Assembly: GCF_040822085.1 (NCBI RefSeq)
Contig: NZ_CP162006.1
Location: 4,154,001-4,218,000 of the forward strand
DNA from: Rhodoferax sp. WC2427
GTDB taxonomy: Bacteria; Pseudomonadota; Gammaproteobacteria; Burkholderiales; Burkholderiaceae_C
DNA length: 64,000 nt
Reading direction: 5' to 3'
The notes below the pieces were generated by a model that searched no databases, was not told where the DNA came from, and saw nothing but the letters and a program-made list of their open reading frames with translations. Below are positions 34,367-43,118 of this stretch, in pieces (the stretch's first letter is position 1; each line of letters opens with the position of its first letter). A program made the translations under genes and the position numbers.

Positions 34367-35482
34367 TCAGGCGATCAGCTGCTCGGTTTGCACATCAAAG
34401 CAGACCAGCTTGCTGAGGTCCACCAGGAACTGCGTCTCCTGGCCGGGTGCCAGTGGTGCGTCGGGCTCGACCCGGGCGGTGAACTCGTGGCCGCCCACAT
34501 TGAGGACGACCAGGGTGTCGGCACCCGTGGGCTCGATCACTTCCACGCGGGCCTGCACCAGGCGGTGCATGGCGGATTCGACGGCACCGTCGCGGGGCAG
34601 GCTGATGGCTTCGGCGCGGATACCGGCGATCACTTCCTTGCCCAGGTAGGCGCGCAGCCCTGCGGGCACGGAAGGCAGATCGATGCGCACCGCGGGGCGG
34701 TCGCCTTGCTGCATTTCCAGTGCCATGCCGTCGCCCTGCGCCAGTACGCGGGCCCGGGCCAGGTTCATGCGCGGCGAGCCCATGAAGCTGGCCACAAAGG
34801 TGTTGGCCGGGCGGTTGTAGACCTCGTGCGGGCTGCCCAGCTGCTGCACCACACCGCCCTTCATCACCGCGATGCGGGTGGCCAGGGTCATGGCCTCGAT
34901 CTGGTCGTGGGTAACGTAGACGATGGTGGCTTTCAGGCGCTGGTGCAGCTTCTTGATTTCGGTGCGCATGTCCAGGCGCAGCTGGGCGTCCAGGTTGGAC
35001 AGGGGCTCGTCAAACAAATACAGCTTGGGCTCGCGTGCCAGGGCACGGCCAATGGCCACGCGCTGGCGCTGGCCGCCGGAGAGCTGGCGCGGCTTGCGCT
35101 GCAGCAGGTGTTCGATCTGCAGCAGCTTGGCCACGCTGGCCACGCGCTCGGCGCGCACCTCCTTGGCCACCTTGCGCATCTCCAGCGGGAACTCGATGTT
35201 CTTGGCCACCGTCATGTTGGGGTACAGCGCGTACGACTGGAACACCATGGAAATGTTGCGCTCGGCCGGGGCCACCTGGGTGATGTCCTGGCCGTCCAGG
35301 CGCAGGCTACCGGCGGTGGGGTCTTCCAGCCCGGCAATCACGTTCATCAGCGTGCTCTTGCCGCAGCCGCTGGGGCCCACCAGCACCAGAAACTCGCCGT
35401 CGGCCAGCGAGATGGTGATGTCGTGCAGGATCTGGATGTTGTCGAAACTTTTTTGGATGTGGACGAGATCGAGCGAAGCCAT
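34367..35482 (-). CDS. Sugar ABC transporter ATPase (MalK/UgpC-type), operon A
   Basis: The 371-residue ATPase has Walker A GPSGCGKST, the Q-loop VFQSYALYPNMTV, signature LSGGQRQRVAIGRA, Walker B LYLFDEPLSNLDA and the H-loop VYVTHDQIEAMTL. A C-terminal TOBE/MalK-type regulatory domain spans about residues 240-371. It drives the two permeases encoded just upstream. It is the last gene of the second sugar operon and 4 bp from the MalG-type permease gene. PGAP-like names such as UgpC describe the family, not the substrate. Confidence 0.93.
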   Translation of the reverse strand: MASLDLVHIQKSFDNIQILHDITISLADGEFLVLVGPSGCGKSTLMNVIAGLEDPTAGSLRLDGQDITQVAPAERNISMVFQSYALYPNMTVAKNIEFPLEMRKVAKEVRAERVASVAKLLQIEHLLQRKPRQLSGGQRQRVAIGRALAREPKLYLFDEPLSNLDAQLRLDMRTEIKKLHQRLKATIVYVTHDQIEAMTLATRIAVMKGGVVQQLGSPHEVYNRPANTFVASFMGSPRMNLARARVLAQGDGMALEMQQGDRPAVRIDLPSVPAGLRAYLGKEVIAGIRAEAISLPRDGAVESAMHRLVQARVEVIEPTGADTLVVLNVGGHEFTARVEPDAPLAPGQETQFLVDLSKLVCFDVQTEQLIA

Positions 35483-35486
35483 AAAT

Positions 35487-36347
35487 TCAACCTTTTACCG
35501 AACCGGCCATCAGGCCGCGGACGAAATATTTACCCGACACCAGGTAGACGATGAGCGTGGGAATCGCGGCGATGAAAGCCCCGGCGAAATGCACGTTGTA
35601 TTCCTTCACCCCGGTGGAGCTGCTCACCAGGTTGTTCAGCGCCACGGTGAGCGGAAACGAGGTGTAGTCGCTGAAGGATGCGCCAAACAAGAACTCGTTC
35701 CAGATGTTGGTGAACTGCCAGATCACGGTCACCACGATGATGGGCGCGCTGTTGGGCAGCAAGATGCGCAGCAGCACCCCAAAGAAGTTGGCCCCGTCCA
35801 TGCGCGCCGAGCGGATCAGCTCGGTGGGAAACGCCGCGTAGTAGTTGCGAAAGAACAGCGTGGTAAAGCCAATGCCGTACACCACGTTCACAAAAATCAG
35901 CCCCTTCACCGTGCCCGCCAGCCCCAGAAAACCCAGGGTCTTGGCCATCGGAATCAGCACGATCTGGAACGGAATGAACACCGAGAACAGCATGGCCGCA
36001 AACAGCGCGTGCGCAAAGCGCATCTTGAACTGGGTGAGGATGTAGCCGTTCAAGGCACCGATCAGTGTAGACAGCACCACCGCCGGAATCACCAGCAGAA
36101 ACGAGTTGACAAAGTAGGGCTTCAGCCCCGTGGCCTGCACCCCGATCTGGGCAGTGCTCCAGGCGCTGCGCCAGGGGGCCAGCGTCCACTCCATGGGCAG
36201 CGACATCAGGTTGCCGCTGCGGATTTCGTCCAGCGGCTTAAGCGAGTTCACCACCATCACGTACACCGGCAAGATAAACATCAGCGCCGTGCCAACCAAA
36301 ATCACATACAGGGCGATGCGCAGAAAGCGCGACAAGGTCTTATCCAT
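35487..36347 (-). CDS. Sugar ABC permease (MalG-type), operon A
   Basis: The 286-residue inner-membrane protein has six hydrophobic segments and the EAA-loop pattern of MalG-type permeases (YAAFPTELIRSARMDGANFFG, residues ~168-188 by hydropathy). It couples to the MalK-type ATPase through this loop. It ends with MAGSVKG, as its paralogue does (TAGAVKG). It overlaps the upstream permease gene by 8 bp. Confidence 0.93.
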   Translation of the reverse strand: MDKTLSRFLRIALYVILVGTALMFILPVYVMVVNSLKPLDEIRSGNLMSLPMEWTLAPWRSAWSTAQIGVQATGLKPYFVNSFLLVIPAVVLSTLIGALNGYILTQFKMRFAHALFAAMLFSVFIPFQIVLIPMAKTLGFLGLAGTVKGLIFVNVVYGIGFTTLFFRNYYAAFPTELIRSARMDGANFFGVLLRILLPNSAPIIVVTVIWQFTNIWNEFLFGASFSDYTSFPLTVALNNLVSSSTGVKEYNVHFAGAFIAAIPTLIVYLVSGKYFVRGLMAGSVKG

Positions 36348-37206
36348 TTTTGACCTTTCGCATTTCGCCGTACAGATAGGGCAGCACCACCACGCCGATG
36401 GCCACCAGCATCAGCACCGAGCTGGCGGCACCCACGGCCATTTCGTTACGGGTAAAGGTGTACTGGTACATGAACACCGAGGGCAGCCAGGTGGAGCGGC
36501 CCGGGCCGCCGTTGGTCAGCGCGATCACCAGGTCATAGGACTTGATGGCCATGTGCGCCAGGATCACAAAGGCCGAGATGAACACCGGCCCGAGCTGCGG
36601 AATGATGATGCGCTGGTAGATCTGCCAGCTCTTGGCACCGTCCAGGCGGGCGGCGTTGATCTGCTCGGAATCCACCCCGCGCAGGCCCGCCAGAAACATG
36701 GCCATCACAAAGCCGGTGGTCTGCCACACGGCAGCAATCACCACGCAGTAGATGGCCATGTCCGAGTCCTTGATCCAGCCAAAGGTGAAGTTGCTCCAGC
36801 CCAGGGTCTGCATGGTGTGCTCCAGGCCCACGCCGGGGTCGAGCAGCCATTTCCAGGCCGTGCCGGTCACGATGAAGGACAGCGCCATGGGGTAGAGAAA
36901 CACCGAGCGCAGGCCGCTCTCGGCGCGCACTTTCTGGTCGATCAAAATCGCCAACGTCAGCCCCAGGGCCATGGCGATCACGATGTACAGCGACGCAAAC
37001 ACCCACAGGTTGGACAAGGCCACCGACCAGTTCTCCAGCCCCATCAGGCGGACGTAGTTGGCGGTGCCCACCCACTCGTACTGCGGCATCAGTGTCGAGG
37101 CGGTGAACGACAAATAAATCGTGAACATGATGTAGCCGTAGACGCACACCAGCACCAGCAAGGCGCTGGGGGCGATCAGCAGCTTGGGTAGAAAACCAGC
37201 TTTCAT
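36340..37206 (-). CDS. Sugar ABC permease (MalF-type), operon A
   Basis: The 288-residue protein has six membrane segments and a MalF-type EAA loop (LAGLRGVDSEQINAARLDGA). It is homologous throughout to the permease at 40660-41541, sharing YPMALSFIVTGTAWKWLLDP-type blocks. A terminator-like hairpin precedes it, so it should be expressed below its binding protein. Confidence 0.93.
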   Translation of the reverse strand: MKAGFLPKLLIAPSALLVLVCVYGYIMFTIYLSFTASTLMPQYEWVGTANYVRLMGLENWSVALSNLWVFASLYIVIAMALGLTLAILIDQKVRAESGLRSVFLYPMALSFIVTGTAWKWLLDPGVGLEHTMQTLGWSNFTFGWIKDSDMAIYCVVIAAVWQTTGFVMAMFLAGLRGVDSEQINAARLDGAKSWQIYQRIIIPQLGPVFISAFVILAHMAIKSYDLVIALTNGGPGRSTWLPSVFMYQYTFTRNEMAVGAASSVLMLVAIGVVVLPYLYGEMRKVKNG

Positions 37207-37225
37207 TCCGGACCTTACGAGGGAA

Positions 37226-37283
37226 ATAGAAAAGCCGACGCTAGCGCGTCGGCCCGCACACCGACAGGGCGAAAACCCGCCCT
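37226..37283 (-). terminator. Intra-operon hairpins after binding protein A
   Basis: On the minus strand, AGGGCG/CGCCCT (37266-37283) is followed by the palindromic stem GCCGACGC/GCGTCGGC (37234-37253) and then TTTTCTATTT. This attenuator-like element would let the binding-protein mRNA exceed the permease mRNA. Confidence 0.65.
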
Positions 37284-37294
37284 ATCGCGCCCGC

Positions 37295-38533
37295 TCAGGA
37301 CTTGGCGGCAGCGGCCAATTCCACGACCGCTTTCTTCGAGTCGATCTGGCCATTAAAGTGGCGGGTGATCACGTCGTAGAAGGCGTTCTTGATGGACGCA
37401 GGGACGGCGTGGCCATGCGCCATGGAGCCGACCAGGGTGTTCTTGCTGTTGGCTTCGGCAAAGTCCTTCATGGCCTTTTTGCCGCAGTCGTCAAAGTCCT
37501 TGTCGGACACGTCGGTGCGCGCTGGCACCGAGCCCTTGACCACATTGAAGGCCGACTGGAAGCCGGGCTCCATGATGGCGGAGGCCAGCTTGGTCTGGGC
37601 GGCTACCTTGTCGGCACCCACCTTGAACATGGCGAACTGGTCGGAGTTGAACGACACCACGCCCTGCGTGCCGGGAACGCGGAAGCAGGAGAAGTCTTTG
37701 CCCGGCACCTTCTTGGCACCAATGAACTCGCCCTTGGCCCAGTCACCCATGATCTGGAAACCGGCCTTGCCGCTGATCACCATGCCCGCGGCCACGTTCC
37801 AGTCGCGGCCCGAGAAGTCTTTGTCGACCAGCTTGCGCAGTTGCGACATGCGGTCAAAGGCCTTGAGCATGGTGGGCGAGTTCAGGGATTTCGGGTCCAG
37901 ATCGATGAAGGCCTTGCGGTAGAAATCCACACCGCCGGTGGAGATCACCACGCCGTCGAACATGGTGGCGTCCTGCCAGGGCTGGCCGCCGTGGGCCAGG
38001 GCGATGAAGCCGGCCTTTTGCAGCTTCTCGCCGTCGGCAATGAATTCGTCCCAGGTCTTGGGGTCGGCGGTGATACCGGCCTTGGCCAGCACTTCCTTGT
38101 TGGCCCAGACCCAGTTGGTGGAGTGCACGTTGACCGGTGCGGCGACCCACTTGCCGTTGAACTTGGAGAAGCGTTGCAGCGCGGCGGGCACGGTCTTGTC
38201 CCAACCTTCTTTGGCGGCCACGTCGTTCAGGTCGGCCAGCACGCCTTGCTTGGCCCAGTCCTGGATGTCAAAGCCCAGCATCTGCACGGCGGTGGGCGGA
38301 TTGCCTGCGGTGACACGGGCGCGCACCGCCGTCATGGCCTGCTCGCCACCGCCACCGGCGACGGGCATGTCGTTCCACTTGATGCCCTGCTTTTCCAGGT
38401 TGCCCTTGAGCACGCCCAGCGCCGCGGCCTCGCCACCGGCAGTCCACCAGTGCAGCACTTCGACGCTTTGCTGCGCCATGGCCGGTACGCTGAAAGCGGC
38501 GGCCAGCGCCACGCCCATGATTGTCTTTTTCAT
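37295..38533 (-). CDS. Sugar-binding periplasmic protein (GtsA-like), operon A
   Basis: The 412-residue protein has a signal peptide ([20 protein letters not shown]) and the extracellular solute-binding family 1 fold. [37 protein letters not shown] and GDWAKGEF are typical of GtsA-type glucose/mannose-binding proteins, so glucose or a similar hexose is the likely ligand. ATG follows AGGAGACAACG. It is homologous to the binding protein at 41615-42865. Confidence 0.9.
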   Translation of the reverse strand: MKKTIMGVALAAAFSVPAMAQQSVEVLHWWTAGGEAAALGVLKGNLEKQGIKWNDMPVAGGGGEQAMTAVRARVTAGNPPTAVQMLGFDIQDWAKQGVLADLNDVAAKEGWDKTVPAALQRFSKFNGKWVAAPVNVHSTNWVWANKEVLAKAGITADPKTWDEFIADGEKLQKAGFIALAHGGQPWQDATMFDGVVISTGGVDFYRKAFIDLDPKSLNSPTMLKAFDRMSQLRKLVDKDFSGRDWNVAAGMVISGKAGFQIMGDWAKGEFIGAKKVPGKDFSCFRVPGTQGVVSFNSDQFAMFKVGADKVAAQTKLASAIMEPGFQSAFNVVKGSVPARTDVSDKDFDDCGKKAMKDFAEANSKNTLVGSMAHGHAVPASIKNAFYDVITRHFNGQIDSKKAVVELAAAAKS

Positions 38534-38676
38534 CCGTTGTCTCCTGTCATTGTGGTGGTGGAATCACCGGCAGGCCCGGGGTTCTGTGCCCCAGGTCCGT
38601 GCCGGTGAGTGCGTGGGCGCGGCCATCGGCGTGCCCCCTGTATCCGGGGTAGCAGTGCACGGCCCGGAGTCGTTAA

Positions 38677-38725
38677 GTATTTATTAATTAAATACGAATG
38701 ACACAGGTGTTTTCCCTGAAAACAC
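38677..38725 (-). promoter_or_regulatory. Two inverted repeats before binding-protein gene A
   Basis: GTATTTATTAATTAAATAC (38677-38695) is a perfect 7-5-7 palindrome, and GTGTTTTC/GAAAACAC (38707-38725, loop CCT) is a perfect 8-bp stem. They lie 144-192 bp upstream of the binding-protein start. They could be operator sites for a separate promoter of operon A. The rest of 38534-38740 shows nothing else clear. Confidence 0.45.
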
Positions 38726-38740
38726 GGGATTCGGTTCGCC

Positions 38741-39811
38741 CTACATGCGCACGCCGGTCTTGGCGTCAAACCAGCTCACCTGCTCTGCCGCAATGTGCAG
38801 GCCGACGGTGTCGCCCGGTGCTACACGCACCTGCGGCGCGGTGCGCACGGTGACCAGACCGGCCTCGGTCTGCACCACCACGTAGGTGTCGGCCCCGGTG
38901 GGTTCGACCACGCTGACCTCGCCACGCCAGTCGGAGGCATCGGCCAAGGCGATGTGCTCGGGGCGCAGGCCCAGCAAAGTGTCCACGCCGGGCAGCGGGC
39001 TGTCCAGCGGCAGATTTGCACCTTGTATAGAAAATTGGCCGCTAGCGCTTGCGGTACCAGCACGACCAGCTATTAAATTCATAGTAGGCGAGCCAATGAA
39101 GCTGGCCACGTAGGTATTGGCCGGGCGGCTGTAGATGTCGTCCGGGGTGCCGAGTTGCTGCAGCACGCCGTCTTTCATCACCGCGATGCGGCTGCCCAGG
39201 GTCATGGCCTCGATCTGGTCGTGGGTCACGTAGACGCTGGTGATGCCCGACACCTGGTGCAAGCGCTTGATCTCGGCCCGCATCTCGACGCGCAGCTTGG
39301 CATCCAGGTTCGATAAAGGTTCGTCGAACAGGAACAGCTGCGGCTGGCGGGCCAGGGCCCGGCCCATGGCCACGCGCTGGCGCTGGCCGCCCGAGAGCTG
39401 CGCGGGGCGGCGGTCCAGCAGGTGGGTAATTTGCAGCATGGCAGCCACTTCGGCAATGCGTTTGTCGCGGTCGGCCTTGGGCACTTTGCGCATCTCCAGC
39501 GCGAAGCCGATGTTCTCGGCCACGCTCATGGTGGGGTACAGCGCGTAGCTCTGGAACACCATGGCGATGTCGCGCTGGGCCGGGGCCACGCCGACCACGT
39601 TGCGGTCGCCGATGCGGATCGCGCCCTCGGTGGGCTCTTCGAGCCCGGCAATGATGTTAAGCAACGTGGACTTGCCGCAGCCGGACGGGCCGACCAAGAT
39701 GAGGAACTCGCCCGGGGCCACGTCGATGTCGATGCGCTTGAGCACCTCGACCATTTTGTCGCCGCTGCCAAAGGTTTTGCGGATGCCTTGAATGTGGAGT
39801 GCGGATGCCAT
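38741..39811 (-). CDS. Sugar ABC transporter ATPase (MalK/UgpC-type), operon B, with repeat-derived segment
   Basis: The 356-residue ATPase has Walker A GPSGCGKST, VFQSYALYPTMSV, signature LSGGQRQRVAMGRA, Walker B LFLFDEPLSNLDA and the H-loop VYVTHDQIEAMTLG. A TOBE-type domain follows. Residues ~243-260 (MNLIAGRAGTASASGQFSIQ) are encoded by a copy of the dispersed repeat (39030-39086) that keeps the frame open. The paralogue at 34367-35482 has an unrelated sequence there. The insertion is in the variable TOBE region, so activity is probably kept. Confidence 0.92.
   Translation of the reverse strand: MASALHIQGIRKTFGSGDKMVEVLKRIDIDVAPGEFLILVGPSGCGKSTLLNIIAGLEEPTEGAIRIGDRNVVGVAPAQRDIAMVFQSYALYPTMSVAENIGFALEMRKVPKADRDKRIAEVAAMLQITHLLDRRPAQLSGGQRQRVAMGRALARQPQLFLFDEPLSNLDAKLRVEMRAEIKRLHQVSGITSVYVTHDQIEAMTLGSRIAVMKDGVLQQLGTPDDIYSRPANTYVASFIGSPTMNLIAGRAGTASASGQFSIQGANLPLDSPLPGVDTLLGLRPEHIALADASDWRGEVSVVEPTGADTYVVVQTEAGLVTVRTAPQVRVAPGDTVGLHIAAEQVSWFDAKTGVRM
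39030..39086 (+). repeat. Dispersed palindromic repeat, copy 8, inside the ATPase gene
   Basis: AAAATTGGCCGCTAGCGCTT, then CCAGCTATTAAATTCATAGT, matches the family at both ends. The inner stem is lost. This is the only copy wholly inside a coding region, and it is read without stops. Confidence 0.75.
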
Positions 39812-39815
39812 TTTT

Positions 39816-40670
39816 TTATCCTTTCACAGCACCGGCTGTGAGTCCTTTAACGAAGAATTTGCCTGCCAGCACGTAGATGAGGATGGTGGGCAGACCCGCG
39901 ATCACGGCAGCGGCCATGTCGACGTTGTAGTTTTTCACGCTGCTGGTGGTGTTGACCATGTTGTTCAGGCCCACGGTGATGGGCTTGCTGTCGGCGCCGC
40001 TGAAGGCCACGCCGAACAAGAAGTCGTTCCAGATGTTGGTGAACTGCCAGATCAGCGTGACCATCACGATGGGCGTGGACAGCGGCACGATGATGCGCAC
40101 AAAGATGCGCCAGAAGCCCGCGCCGTCTATGCGCGCGGCGTTGACCAGCTCTTTCGGGATGGCCGCGTAGTAGTTGCGGAAGAACAGCGTGGTGCCCGCC
40201 AGACCGGCCAGGCAGTGCACAAAGATCAGGCCGTACACCGAGCTGGAAATGCCCAGCCAACCCAGTATCTGGCTCATGGGCAGCAGCACCACCTGGAACG
40301 GCATGAACACGCCAAACAGCATGAAACCAAACAGCACTTCGCTGCCCCGGAACTTCCACAGGCTCAGCACGTAGCCGTTGATCGCGCCCCACAGCGTGGA
40401 GATGATCACCGCCGGAAACACGATCAGCACCGAGTTCCAGAAGAAGGGCTGCAGCCCCCGGCAGTCGGTGCCGGTGCAGGCGCTGGACCAGGCCAGCGTC
40501 CAGGCTTCGAAGTTCAGGCCGTGCGGCAGGCTCAGCAGGTTGCCGCTGCGGATCTCTTCCGCGTCCTTGAACGAGGTGGCCAGCATCACATACATGGGGG
40601 CCAGGAAAAACAGCGCTGCGATAAACAGCACGCCGTAGATCAGCACACGGGAAAGGTTCTTACCGATCAT
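39816..40670 (-). CDS. Sugar ABC permease (MalG-type), operon B
   Basis: The 284-residue six-segment membrane protein has the EAA loop YAAIPKELVNAARIDGAGFW. It is a paralogue of the product of 35487-36347, with WQFTNIWNDFLFGVAFS against WQFTNIWNEFLFGASFS. It contains two extra cysteines in a periplasmic loop (ACTGTDC), which the paralogue lacks. It overlaps the upstream permease gene by 11 bp. Confidence 0.93.
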   Translation of the reverse strand: MIGKNLSRVLIYGVLFIAALFFLAPMYVMLATSFKDAEEIRSGNLLSLPHGLNFEAWTLAWSSACTGTDCRGLQPFFWNSVLIVFPAVIISTLWGAINGYVLSLWKFRGSEVLFGFMLFGVFMPFQVVLLPMSQILGWLGISSSVYGLIFVHCLAGLAGTTLFFRNYYAAIPKELVNAARIDGAGFWRIFVRIIVPLSTPIVMVTLIWQFTNIWNDFLFGVAFSGADSKPITVGLNNMVNTTSSVKNYNVDMAAAVIAGLPTILIYVLAGKFFVKGLTAGAVKG

Positions 40671-41541
40671 GGGGTTTGCTCCGCAGTTCGCTGTACAAAT
40701 AGGGCACCACGATGGCCGCCACAGTGGCCAGCATCATGGTGGCGCTGGCGGCACCCAGGCCGATCTGGCCACGGGTAAAGCTCATCACGTACATGAAGGT
40801 GGCGGGCACGTCGGTGGCGTAGCCTGGGCCGCCGCCAGTCAGGGCCATCACCAGGTCAAAGCTCTTGATGGACAGGTGCGACAAGACCATGATGGTGGAG
40901 AACACCACCGGCCGCAGGATCGGCAAAATGATGCGCCAGTAGATGCGCGGCAGGCTGGCGCCGTCGATCTGTGCGGCCTTGATGATGCTGTCGTCGATGC
41001 CGCGCAAGCCCGCCAAAAACAACGCCATGGCAAACCCGGCCGATTGCCAGATGCCCGCAATCACCACGCAGTAGATGGCGGTGTCGCTCTGCACCAGCCA
41101 GTCAAAGCTGAAGCTGCTCCAGCCGATGTCGTGCATCAGCTTTTCCAGCCCCAGGCTGGGGTTGAGCATCCATTTCCAGGCGGTGCCGGTGACGATGAAC
41201 GACAGCGCCATGGGGTACAGGTAAATGGTGCGCAGCAGGCCTTCGGCGCGGACTTTCTGGTCCAGCACGATGGCCAGGGCCATGCCGATCAGCATCGCGC
41301 CACCCACGTACAGCACGCTGAAAATACCCAGGTTCTTCAGGGCCAGCCACCAGCGGTCCATTTCCCAGAGCTTGGCGTATTGCTCCAGGCCCACAAATTC
41401 GTCGTAATTGGGCAGCATGCGCGACGCGGTCATGGACAGCACGCCGTTCCAGATCATCAGCCCGTAGATGAAAGCAAAGCCCAGCACAAAGCCGGGCGCA
41501 ATCACCAGCTTGGGCAGGGATTGCTCAAAATTTAACTTCAT
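40660..41541 (-). CDS. Sugar ABC permease (MalF-type), operon B
   Basis: The 293-residue membrane protein has six hydrophobic segments and the EAA loop LAGLRGIDDSIIKAAQIDGA. ATG 41541 (MKLNFEQSLPKLV) was preferred to a TTG eight codons upstream because GAGAGC is well placed before it. It is a paralogue of the product of 36340-37206 and follows a strong intra-operon terminator. Confidence 0.92.
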   Translation of the reverse strand: MKLNFEQSLPKLVIAPGFVLGFAFIYGLMIWNGVLSMTASRMLPNYDEFVGLEQYAKLWEMDRWWLALKNLGIFSVLYVGGAMLIGMALAIVLDQKVRAEGLLRTIYLYPMALSFIVTGTAWKWMLNPSLGLEKLMHDIGWSSFSFDWLVQSDTAIYCVVIAGIWQSAGFAMALFLAGLRGIDDSIIKAAQIDGASLPRIYWRIILPILRPVVFSTIMVLSHLSIKSFDLVMALTGGGPGYATDVPATFMYVMSFTRGQIGLGAASATMMLATVAAIVVPYLYSELRSKPHDR

Positions 41542-41563
41542 AGATTCAGCTCTCGCAGTGGAC

Positions 41564-41602
41564 AAAAAGCCCCCCGGCTGCGGCGAACCGCATCCGGGGG
41601 GC
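41564..41602 (-). terminator. Intra-operon terminator after binding protein B
   Basis: GCCCCCCGG pairs with CCGGGGGGC, with a further inner stem (TGCGG/CCGCA). On the minus strand it is followed by TTTTT. It should cut transcription after the binding-protein gene, mirroring the arrangement in operon A. Confidence 0.85.
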
Positions 41603-41614
41603 CTGGGCTACGAC

Positions 41615-42865
41615 TTATTTGGTCTTGGCAGCCGAGGCGATGTTCTTCATCGCGGCATCGACCGTGATCTTGTCGTCGTTCCAGAACTGGCTCACAGCGT
41701 CCTTGATCGCGCCTTCAGCCGCAGGGCTGACGGCCATGCCGTGGGCGATGGAGGGCACCAGGCTGCCGGTCTTGGCGGTGGCCACGAAGTCCTTGGCGGA
41801 GAGCTTGGCGCAGTCGTCAAACTTGTCCAGGTTCATGTTCAGGCGCACCGGGATGGAGCCCTTGTTCAGGTTGAAGATCTCCTGGAACTCGGTGCCCATG
41901 ATGGCGGCAGCCAGGTCGCCCTGGGCTTTTTGCGCATCGGCGGCCTTGAGCTTGAACATGGCGAACGAGTCGATGTTGTAGGTGTAGGACGTGGCGGTGC
42001 CGGGGGCGGCAGCGCACAGGAAGTCCTTGCCCGGCACCTTGCCTGCGGCCAGGAACTCGCCCTTGGCCCAGTCACCCATGAACTGGAAGCCGGCCTTGCC
42101 CTGCATCACCATGGCGGTGGTCAGGTTCCAGTCACGGCCTGCGGAGGCTGCGTCGGTGTAGCCCTTGATCTTGCGGAAGGTCTCCAGCGACTTCTTCATG
42201 GTGTCGCTGGTCAATGCCTTGGCATCCAGCTTGACCAGCGCGTCGCTGTAGAACTTGGCACCGCCCACGCCCAGCACCACCGATTCAAAGGTGGTGAAGT
42301 CTTGCCAGTTCTGGCCACCATGGGCCACGGCGATCAGGCCTGCGGCCTTGATCTTGTCGGCAGCGGCGAAGAATTCGTCGTAGGTCTTGGGCATGCCGGC
42401 CACACCGGCCTTTTTCAGCACTTCAGGGTTCGCCCACACCCAGTTCACGCGGTGCACGTTGACCGGTGCAGCCACGTAGTTGCCCTTGTACTTCATGCCA
42501 TCGGCCACGGCCTTGGGCAGCAGGCTGTCCCACTTTTCGGCCTGGGCGGTGGCGTTCAGGTTGGCCAGCACGCCTTCGGCAGCCCATTCCTGGATGGCCG
42601 GGCCCTTGATCTGGGCGGCGGCGGGCGGGTTGCCCGACACCACACGGCTCTTCAACACGGTGGCGGCGTTATCGCCACCGCCACCGGCCACTGCGAAGTC
42701 TTTCCAGACGTGGCCCTTGGCCTGCATGATCTTCTTGAGTTCGGCCACCGACTTGGCCTCGCCGCCTGAGGTCCAGTAATGCAGCACTTCAACCTCACCG
42801 GCGTGCAACGCGCCAGCCGACACCACAACAGCCATGGCCAGCGCCACTTTGGAAAGTTTCATCAT
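41615..42865 (-). CDS. Sugar-binding periplasmic protein (GtsA-like), operon B
   Basis: The 416-residue solute-binding protein has a signal peptide (MMKLSKVALAMAVVVSAGAL, cleavage near HAG) and GtsA-type blocks: VEVLHYWTSGGEAKSV, VAGGGGDNAAT, SGNPPAAAQ, APVNVHRVNWVWANPEVLKK and GDWAKGEF. A hexose such as glucose or mannose is the likely ligand. ATG 42865 follows AGGAGACAG; a second ATG comes directly after. It is the first gene of operon B. Confidence 0.9.
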   Translation of the reverse strand: MMKLSKVALAMAVVVSAGALHAGEVEVLHYWTSGGEAKSVAELKKIMQAKGHVWKDFAVAGGGGDNAATVLKSRVVSGNPPAAAQIKGPAIQEWAAEGVLANLNATAQAEKWDSLLPKAVADGMKYKGNYVAAPVNVHRVNWVWANPEVLKKAGVAGMPKTYDEFFAAADKIKAAGLIAVAHGGQNWQDFTTFESVVLGVGGAKFYSDALVKLDAKALTSDTMKKSLETFRKIKGYTDAASAGRDWNLTTAMVMQGKAGFQFMGDWAKGEFLAAGKVPGKDFLCAAAPGTATSYTYNIDSFAMFKLKAADAQKAQGDLAAAIMGTEFQEIFNLNKGSIPVRLNMNLDKFDDCAKLSAKDFVATAKTGSLVPSIAHGMAVSPAAEGAIKDAVSQFWNDDKITVDAAMKNIASAAKTK

Positions 42866-42960
42866 CAATCTGTCTCCTGGGTTTGCCGCCTCGCAGGTTG
42901 GGAGGCCGGGGCAAAGGGTGGATTCAATGCGGCACCATGCCACGTTGAGAACATTAATTT

Positions 42961-42976
42961 TTCATTAATTAACGAA
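42961..42976 (-). promoter_or_regulatory. AT-rich near-palindrome before binding-protein gene B
   Basis: TTCATTAATTAACGAA is a 14/16 palindrome about 95 bp upstream of the start. It shares the ATTAATTAA core with the site at 38677-38695 before operon A, so one regulator may bind both. Confidence 0.4.
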
Positions 42977-43014
42977 TTATGAATACTAGGGCTTTCCCTC
43001 GCTTGGCAACAAAT

Positions 43015-43072
43015 TACTACCTATTTAATAGCTGCCCGTGCTGATGGATAGAGCGAGAGCGGCCATTTTTAT
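43015..43072 (-). repeat. Dispersed palindromic repeat, copy 9 (reverse)
   Basis: Reverse-oriented copy: TACTACCTATTTAATAGCTG, then GAGCGAGAGCGGCCATTTTT. It lies between the divergent sugar operon and the acyltransferase gene. Confidence 0.75.
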
Positions 43073-43118
43073 ACCCCATCTGGCCGGTGCGCCACCCTGC
43101 CCGTTTATCATCCCCGCC

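Noticed and set aside
34367..42976. Control of the two sugar operons by the LacI-type regulator at 30 kb
   Set aside because: No AACGTT-type operator is visible in front of either operon, so I do not claim regulation.
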